This document shows positions 59,745-64,000 of a stretch of 64,000 nt of DNA, one piece after another. The first letter of the stretch is position 1. Every line of letters begins with the position of its first letter. This stretch comes from JAUNBN01 sp036645935 (lineage in GTDB: Bacteria > Bacillota > Clostridia > Oscillospirales > Ruminococcaceae): assembly GCA_036645935.1 (NCBI GenBank), contig JAVXNE010000007.1, positions 1-64,000 of the forward strand. Direction: 5' to 3'. The position numbers were made by a program, and so were the translations under genes. The notes below the pieces were generated by a model that made no database searches, was not told the DNA's origin, and saw only the letters and a program-made list of their open reading frames with translations.

Positions 59745-60431
59745 TTATTTCATGCTGACGGCGCCGACAGTCGCGAGCAGTATTTTCATGTCCTCGCTCG
59801 GGCCGACGCGCTGCAAATATTCAAGATTGTATTTCATTTTCCGTGGCAGGATCTCGCTGACGTAAACGAAGTCAGCGTCGCTCAAATCGTTCAGCAGTTC
59901 CGATTCCCCGATGAACTCGATGCTCGCCCTCGAGGTCACTCCTGCGGGCAGCAGTAGCGTCGCATACATCTCTTCAGTGTAGCAGTCAACGTATTCCCGA
60001 ACCTCAGGCCGTGTTCCGACAAAGCTCATTTCTCCCCGCAATATGTTGAAAAGCTGCGGAAGTTCATCCAGCCGCGTGCGGCGCAAAACGGATCCTGCGC
60101 GCGTTATTCTTTTATCTCCATCAAGTGTCAGCGCCCCGCCCAGCCGATCGGCATTTGCCACCATTGATCGAAATTTGTATATTGAAAAATCGCGCAGATT
60201 TTGTGTCACTCGAAGCTGTCTGTAAAACACGGGGCCGCGGCTGTCAATCTTGACGACAACGGCGAGGGTGAGCAGCAGAGGGGAGAGCACCGCGATAAGC
60301 AGCGCACTGACGGCAATATCGAATATGCGCTTGAGTACAAGCGAGCTGCGCCTTTGCTCGAGCGCCTCCAGATATTCTTTAACGGAATCGTTGCGCATCG
60401 GCTCGGGCAACTCATCGAATTTTGCAAGCAT
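59745..60431 (-). CDS. Priming phosphoglycosyltransferase (bacterial sugar transferase)
   Basis: The 228-residue protein has one N-terminal membrane anchor (about 40-65; IFDIAVSALLIAVLSPLLL) and the PglC/WcaJ-type catalytic domain. That domain contains GPVFYRQLRVTQN, YKFRSMVANAD, the Asp-Glu dyad in RRTRLDELPQLFNILRGEMSFVGTRPEV. It is the small, monotopic type without the long N-terminal extension of WcaJ. It transfers a phosphosugar from UDP to undecaprenyl phosphate and so starts the glycan repeat unit at the membrane. The DegT and PglF-like genes upstream suggest a 4-amino-sugar donor. Confidence 0.93.
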   Translation of the reverse strand: MLAKFDELPEPMRNDSVKEYLEALEQRRSSLVLKRIFDIAVSALLIAVLSPLLLTLAVVVKIDSRGPVFYRQLRVTQNLRDFSIYKFRSMVANADRLGGALTLDGDKRITRAGSVLRRTRLDELPQLFNILRGEMSFVGTRPEVREYVDCYTEEMYATLLLPAGVTSRASIEFIGESELLNDLSDADFVYVSEILPRKMKYNLEYLQRVGPSEDMKILLATVGAVSMK

Positions 60432-60484
60432 AAGGTATCCTTTGTATTGCAGTCATAATCACATTTTCAGTTCTGTAGCGCCAT

Positions 60485-61678
60485 TCAGCCTATCGCGCGC
60501 AGCAAACTGTCCGCGACATAATCGACCTGTTCATCGGTCAACAGCGTGTGCAGCGGAAGTGTTATCTCGCGTGAATACATGTCGTACGCGTTGGGAAAAT
60601 CCGCTATATCAAACCCGAGTTTGCGGTATGCGGTCATCATCGGCAACGGCTTGTAATGCACGTTGGCAGCAATTCCGTCGAGCGCCATGCGCTCGACGAC
60701 AGCGCTGCGCTTCTCGACGTCGAGCCCGTCAATTTCCGTCAGATAAAGGTGATGAGAACTGATGTAGTCGCTCCCCGTATGAGCGAGCGGGTGAACTCTT
60801 GTTCCCTCAAAGCGGGCATTATAGTGCGCTACGAGCTCCATCCTGCGATTCAGCATTGCGGGATATCGCTCGAGTTGCCCGATACCCATGGCGGCCGAAA
60901 TATCAGTCATATTCGCCTTGTATGCGGGAGAGAGAATGTCATACTCCCATGAGCCTATCTGTGTTTTGGCAAGCGCATCCTTGCTCTGCCCGTGAAGCGA
61001 GCCCAGCATGAAGCGGCGATATATCTCATCAGCACCGACTCCGCCGACATCTCCAAACGCTGCTGCACCTCCCTCCGCTGTCGTGAGATTCTTGACGGCA
61101 TGGAATGAATAGCAACAGATGTCGCAACAGCGCGCCGCGCTCTCTCCTTTATACTGCGCTCCGAGAGAGTGGGCGGCATCGCCGACAATCGCCGCACGTC
61201 CGAGTCCCTGTTGGGGTTCGGACGACGCACGGAAAATTCCGGAGCGTGACTCGACAACGGCGCGAATCGCGTCATAGTCTGCCGGAACTCCCGCAATATC
61301 GACGGGTATTATCGCCTTGGTGCGCGGGGTAATTGCCGCTTCGAGCGCCTCGGGATTGATAAGATAACTTCCCGGCGCGACGTCGACAAGCACAATGCTC
61401 GCACCCACGTGGGCGATGACACTCGCAGAAGCGGTGTATGTGTAGGCGCTCGTTATTACCTCGTCGCCGTCGCCAATTCCCAGAATTCGCAGCGAGAGTT
61501 CCATTGCAGCTGTGGCTGAGTTGAGGCACGCAACCCGCTTTGTTCCGATATACTCCGCGAGCATATTCTCAAACTGCTTGGTTTTGGGACCTGTGGTTAT
61601 CCACCCCGAGCGCATCGCCTCTGAGACCAGCTCAATTTCTCTTTCTGATATATCAGGCGGTGAAAACGATATTTTCAT
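60485..61678 (-). CDS. DegT/DnrJ/EryC1-type PLP sugar aminotransferase
   Basis: The 397-residue protein begins MKISFSPPDISEREIELVSEAMRSGW and has GTKRVACLNSATAAMELSL. The PLP lysine lies in CCYSFHAVKNLTTAEGGAA, and a conserved C terminus reads ITLPLHTLLTDEQVDYV. It transfers an amino group, usually from Glu, to the 4-keto group of a UDP-sugar. The upstream PglF-like dehydratase makes exactly such a 4-keto sugar, so the product should be UDP-4-amino-4,6-dideoxy-GlcNAc or an epimer. The acetyltransferase that often follows (PglD) was not found here. Confidence 0.92.
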   Translation of the reverse strand: MKISFSPPDISEREIELVSEAMRSGWITTGPKTKQFENMLAEYIGTKRVACLNSATAAMELSLRILGIGDGDEVITSAYTYTASASVIAHVGASIVLVDVAPGSYLINPEALEAAITPRTKAIIPVDIAGVPADYDAIRAVVESRSGIFRASSEPQQGLGRAAIVGDAAHSLGAQYKGESAARCCDICCYSFHAVKNLTTAEGGAAAFGDVGGVGADEIYRRFMLGSLHGQSKDALAKTQIGSWEYDILSPAYKANMTDISAAMGIGQLERYPAMLNRRMELVAHYNARFEGTRVHPLAHTGSDYISSHHLYLTEIDGLDVEKRSAVVERMALDGIAANVHYKPLPMMTAYRKLGFDIADFPNAYDMYSREITLPLHTLLTDEQVDYVADSLLRAIG

Positions 61679-61741
61679 CTGATTACCTCTGCCGCTCTGC
61701 GCGGCCTGTAAACGTGTTTACTGTAAACTGTTAAAAAAGAC

Positions 61742-63607
61742 TCACTCAAACGCGTTCTTTTCATGGCTGAATGTCGGGACCATATCTATTATCATATCGA
61801 CCACTTCAACGCATTTGTTGGCATATGCGAGCTTCTTGAGCTCCGACAAACGATCGAAAAACTCATCCTTATCGACGTCGCCCGGCCTGCCGATAAAAAT
61901 CTTCTGCTGCTCTGTGTCGGTCACACCCTCCTCCGAGAGCATCAGTTCCTCATAGAGCTTTTCCCCGGGGCGCAGTCCCGTGAAGACGATCGGAATGTCT
62001 CTGTATGGGAGAAATCCCGCAAGCCGAATGAGATTCTCGGCAAGATCGAGTATCTTCACCTGCCGCCCCATATCGAGCACAAATACCTCGCCCCCGCGAG
62101 CTATCTCCGACGCGCTGATAACGAGGCTCACCGCCTCGGAAATTGTCATGAAATATCGCACAACATCAGGATTTGTGACGGTCACGGGGCCACCCTTCGC
62201 AATCTGCTCTTTAAAGAGGGGCACGACCGATCCATTGGAGCCGAGCACGTTGCCAAACCGCACCGCGACAAACCGTGTCTTGCTCGTTTTGCTCATCGCC
62301 TGAACGATCATCTCACACAGCCGCTTCGTTGCGCCCATGATGCTCGTGGGATTAACAGCTTTGTCCGTCGAGATGAGCACAAATGTTTCAACTCCGAATT
62401 TATCGGCACTGCGGGCGACGTTCCACGTGCCGCAGACGTTGTTCTTGACCGCTTCCTCGGGCGAAAGCTCCATCAGCGGGACGTGCTTGTGCGCCGCCGC
62501 ATGGAATATCATCTCCGGGCGGGTCTCGCAGATAAGCGAGTCCATCTTCTTGCTGTCACGGACCGAGCATACGCGAACCTCCAGCTCAAACGCTTCACCA
62601 TACTCCATCCGAAGCTTTTGTTCCAGCTCATAGGCGCTGTTCTCATATATATCGACGATTATCAGTCTTTTGGGAGCACTTGCCGCAATCTGACAGCAAA
62701 GCTCACTGCCAATCGAACCGCCGCCGCCGGTCACCATGATTGTTTTGCCTTTAATGCCGGGATTAGACGGTGTGGAAAGGTCAATGACGTCACGCCCGAG
62801 CAGATCCTCAACCTTAACCTCGCGAACTCTCGCGAGCAAATCCTTGCCATCGCTTATCAGCTTCGCTATATCGGGCAGCATCCGCATATTGCACGCTGTT
62901 TTGGAGCAGATATCGAGCACTCGGCGTTTTTCTTCGTCGCTTGCTGCGGGAATCGAGATTAGTATCATGTCGATGTCGCATTGGGAGACAAGTGCCGGTA
63001 TCTCATCGCTTGTGCCCATGATCTTGATTCCCATTATCGTGCGCCCGACCTTGGCCGGGTTGTCGTCGACGACGCAGACGATATTGTAGTCCGATTCGGA
63101 ATCTCGGAAAATCTCGTGGAGCAGCATTGATGTCGCATCACCCGCGCCGACAACAAGCACCCGTTTCCGCTGCTTGCCGGTGTTCGTTATCTGAGTGTTG
63201 CGAACCATCCTGTAGGTGAGGCGCATGTAGAGCGTCAGCGAAGCCGCAAAGAGCGCCGACATCAAATATACAGACATGGGTATTCTGCGCTCGCGGTATA
63301 TTATCAGCGAAATTATGAGGAACGCAGCAATCGCCGTCACAGACGCGAGCGCACAGCGAAAAAACTCATATATTTCGGCGTATTTCCACAGACTGTCGTA
63401 CATTCCCATGAGCACATATACAACGACGAAACACAGCACAAAAAGCACGCAGCTTGAAAAGAGCAGGCTGCGATACTCGTCGAGCGACGCGCGGCCCGAG
63501 ATGAGCACCCACGTCACGAGGTATGCGACTGTGATAAAGAAAATATCGAGCGCGAGCAGCAGCTTCCTGCGGTTGCGCTGTATGAATGCCTGTGTGCTTT
63601 CTTTCAT
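61742..63607 (-). CDS. PglF/WbpM-like membrane-bound UDP-GlcNAc 4,6-dehydratase
   Basis: The 621-residue protein has four N-terminal membrane helices (about 12-120), a first Rossmann domain (RVLVVGAGDATSMLLHE) and a second catalytic short-chain dehydrogenase domain. The latter contains TIMVTGGGGSIGSELCCQ, STDKAVNPTSIMGATKRLCEM and RFGNVLGSNGSVVPLF. The last block set is typical of non-inverting 4,6-dehydratases, where Met/Asp/Lys replace the usual Tyr triad. It supplies the 4-keto sugar for the DegT enzyme. It is first in the leftward glycan operon, behind a near-consensus promoter. Confidence 0.93.
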   Translation of the reverse strand: MKESTQAFIQRNRRKLLLALDIFFITVAYLVTWVLISGRASLDEYRSLLFSSCVLFVLCFVVVYVLMGMYDSLWKYAEIYEFFRCALASVTAIAAFLIISLIIYRERRIPMSVYLMSALFAASLTLYMRLTYRMVRNTQITNTGKQRKRVLVVGAGDATSMLLHEIFRDSESDYNIVCVVDDNPAKVGRTIMGIKIMGTSDEIPALVSQCDIDMILISIPAASDEEKRRVLDICSKTACNMRMLPDIAKLISDGKDLLARVREVKVEDLLGRDVIDLSTPSNPGIKGKTIMVTGGGGSIGSELCCQIAASAPKRLIIVDIYENSAYELEQKLRMEYGEAFELEVRVCSVRDSKKMDSLICETRPEMIFHAAAHKHVPLMELSPEEAVKNNVCGTWNVARSADKFGVETFVLISTDKAVNPTSIMGATKRLCEMIVQAMSKTSKTRFVAVRFGNVLGSNGSVVPLFKEQIAKGGPVTVTNPDVVRYFMTISEAVSLVISASEIARGGEVFVLDMGRQVKILDLAENLIRLAGFLPYRDIPIVFTGLRPGEKLYEELMLSEEGVTDTEQQKIFIGRPGDVDKDEFFDRLSELKKLAYANKCVEVVDMIIDMVPTFSHEKNAFE

Positions 63608-63663
63608 GAGTTTTGCGCCCTTTCCGGCGGCTCTTTAGCGAGAAGCTTGACACTATCTGTGAT

Positions 63664-63692
63664 ATTATACATTCTTAACCGGCAAAAATCAA
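63664..63692 (-). promoter_or_regulatory. Promoter of the glycan operon
   Basis: On the minus strand TTGATT (63692-63687), exactly 17 bases and a perfect TATAAT (63669-63664) lie about 55 bases before the first gene. No antiterminator element could be recognised in the short leader. Confidence 0.75.
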
Positions 63693-63898
63693 ACCTCACC
63701 GCGCGGTTTCGGACTATCGCCTCAGTTAAATTCCGAGCTTCGCACATTGAGTCCCTGTAGGCTTGCCCATATCACCTTAAACGGGATGCGTTGGGTTTTA
63801 AGGCTTCGCATTTACAATGCTGTGCCAATTTCACATATCGCAGATTTTGCCTATTTTCACTGAAAATTAAATTCGACAGATAACGCCCCCGCGCTCAC

Positions 63899-63940
63899 AA
63901 AAAAAGAAACCCGCGTCACCGTCCCAATCAGCGGGTTTCT
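63899..63940 (-). terminator. Terminator of a leftward gene entering from the right edge
   Basis: On the minus strand AGAAACCCGC and GCGGGTTTCT form a perfect 10-bp stem and are followed by seven T. It belongs to a leftward gene beyond the window and isolates the glycan promoter from readthrough. Confidence 0.8.
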
Positions 63941-64000
63941 CGGGTTCCAAATTTGGTTTACATATCTGATATGTGCATATCATTCAGGTTCTCACCGCAC

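Noticed and set aside
61763..62962. 399-codon plus-strand frame
   Set aside because: Antisense shadow of the PglF-like dehydratase; its composition is that of a reverse-strand frame.

Overview
The window looks like a chromosomal piece of a Gram-positive, Clostridia-type member of the Bacillota, probably from a draft assembly because it holds one run of 100 N. The evidence is strong AGGAGG-type ribosome sites, frequent GTG/TTG starts, Mini-ribonuclease III, a DinR/LexA-type GAAC-N4-GTTC box, lipoproteins without any outer-membrane machinery, CotH-type kinase genes, and a DUF1492-type phage-derived regulator. No rRNA, tRNA, insertion sequence or CRISPR array was recognised.

Layout. 1-4.7 kb: a MarR-controlled heterodimeric ABC exporter. 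4.8-8.7 kb: a galactose/methyl-galactoside ABC importer operon (mglB-mglA-mglC plus a small membrane protein). 8.9-12.8 kb: a thioredoxin-reductase-like flavoprotein, a Crp/Fnr regulator, a YebC-type regulator and a 55-residue polar peptide. 13-16.6 kb: a DUF937 protein, Mini-III and the rplU-rpmA-obg ribosome/GTPase cluster, whose obg leader carries a 9-bp minisatellite. 16.7-25.2 kb: Ktr-type potassium uptake, a nitroreductase, a YdcF-like protein, unknown membrane proteins, a thioredoxin-like lipoprotein coupled to a ferritin-like/VIT iron transporter, and proC followed by a barnase-type RNase (frameshifted at a 9-A run) and its barstar. 25.4-28.3 kb: a DUF4956-CotH-VTC operon. 29.3-37.9 kb: one tightly overlapping operon of an NlpC/P60 wall hydrolase, two paralogous giant membrane proteins, and PUA-less proB and proA. 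38-43.8 kb: a complete GDP-L-fucose pathway with a GT11 fucosyltransferase. 44.2-46.7 kb: a PAS/degenerate-GGDEF/EAL/PAS cyclic-di-GMP phosphodiesterase. 46.8-48.2 kb: a 16/17-bp minisatellite and a LexA-box-controlled DUF1492 regulator. 48.5-63.7 kb: a large leftward exopolysaccharide/glycan locus with purA embedded in it.

How the parts work together. Two separate loci make fucose-type sugars: GDP-L-fucose (manC, phosphohexomutase, gmd, fcl, used by a GT11 enzyme) and UDP-L-FucNAc (CapE-CapF-WecB type, probably used by the adjacent WbuB-like GT4). The right-hand locus also has a priming phosphoglycosyltransferase, a PglF-like dehydratase and a DegT-type aminotransferase for a 4-amino-4,6-dideoxy sugar. 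Together these point to a fucose- and FucNAc-bearing surface polymer or glycoprotein glycan. Proline synthesis is split: proBA sits behind surface genes and proC heads the RNase/inhibitor operon.

The least expected signals are: (1) the tandem array apparently grown from the obg Shine-Dalgarno sequence; (2) the homopolymer frameshift in an otherwise intact barnase; (3) a textbook LexA box directly after the -10 of a phage-type sigma-like regulator; (4) the variant-coded 16/17-bp array beside it. Coordinates and start choices were read by eye. Family names come from recalled motifs, not from database searches.
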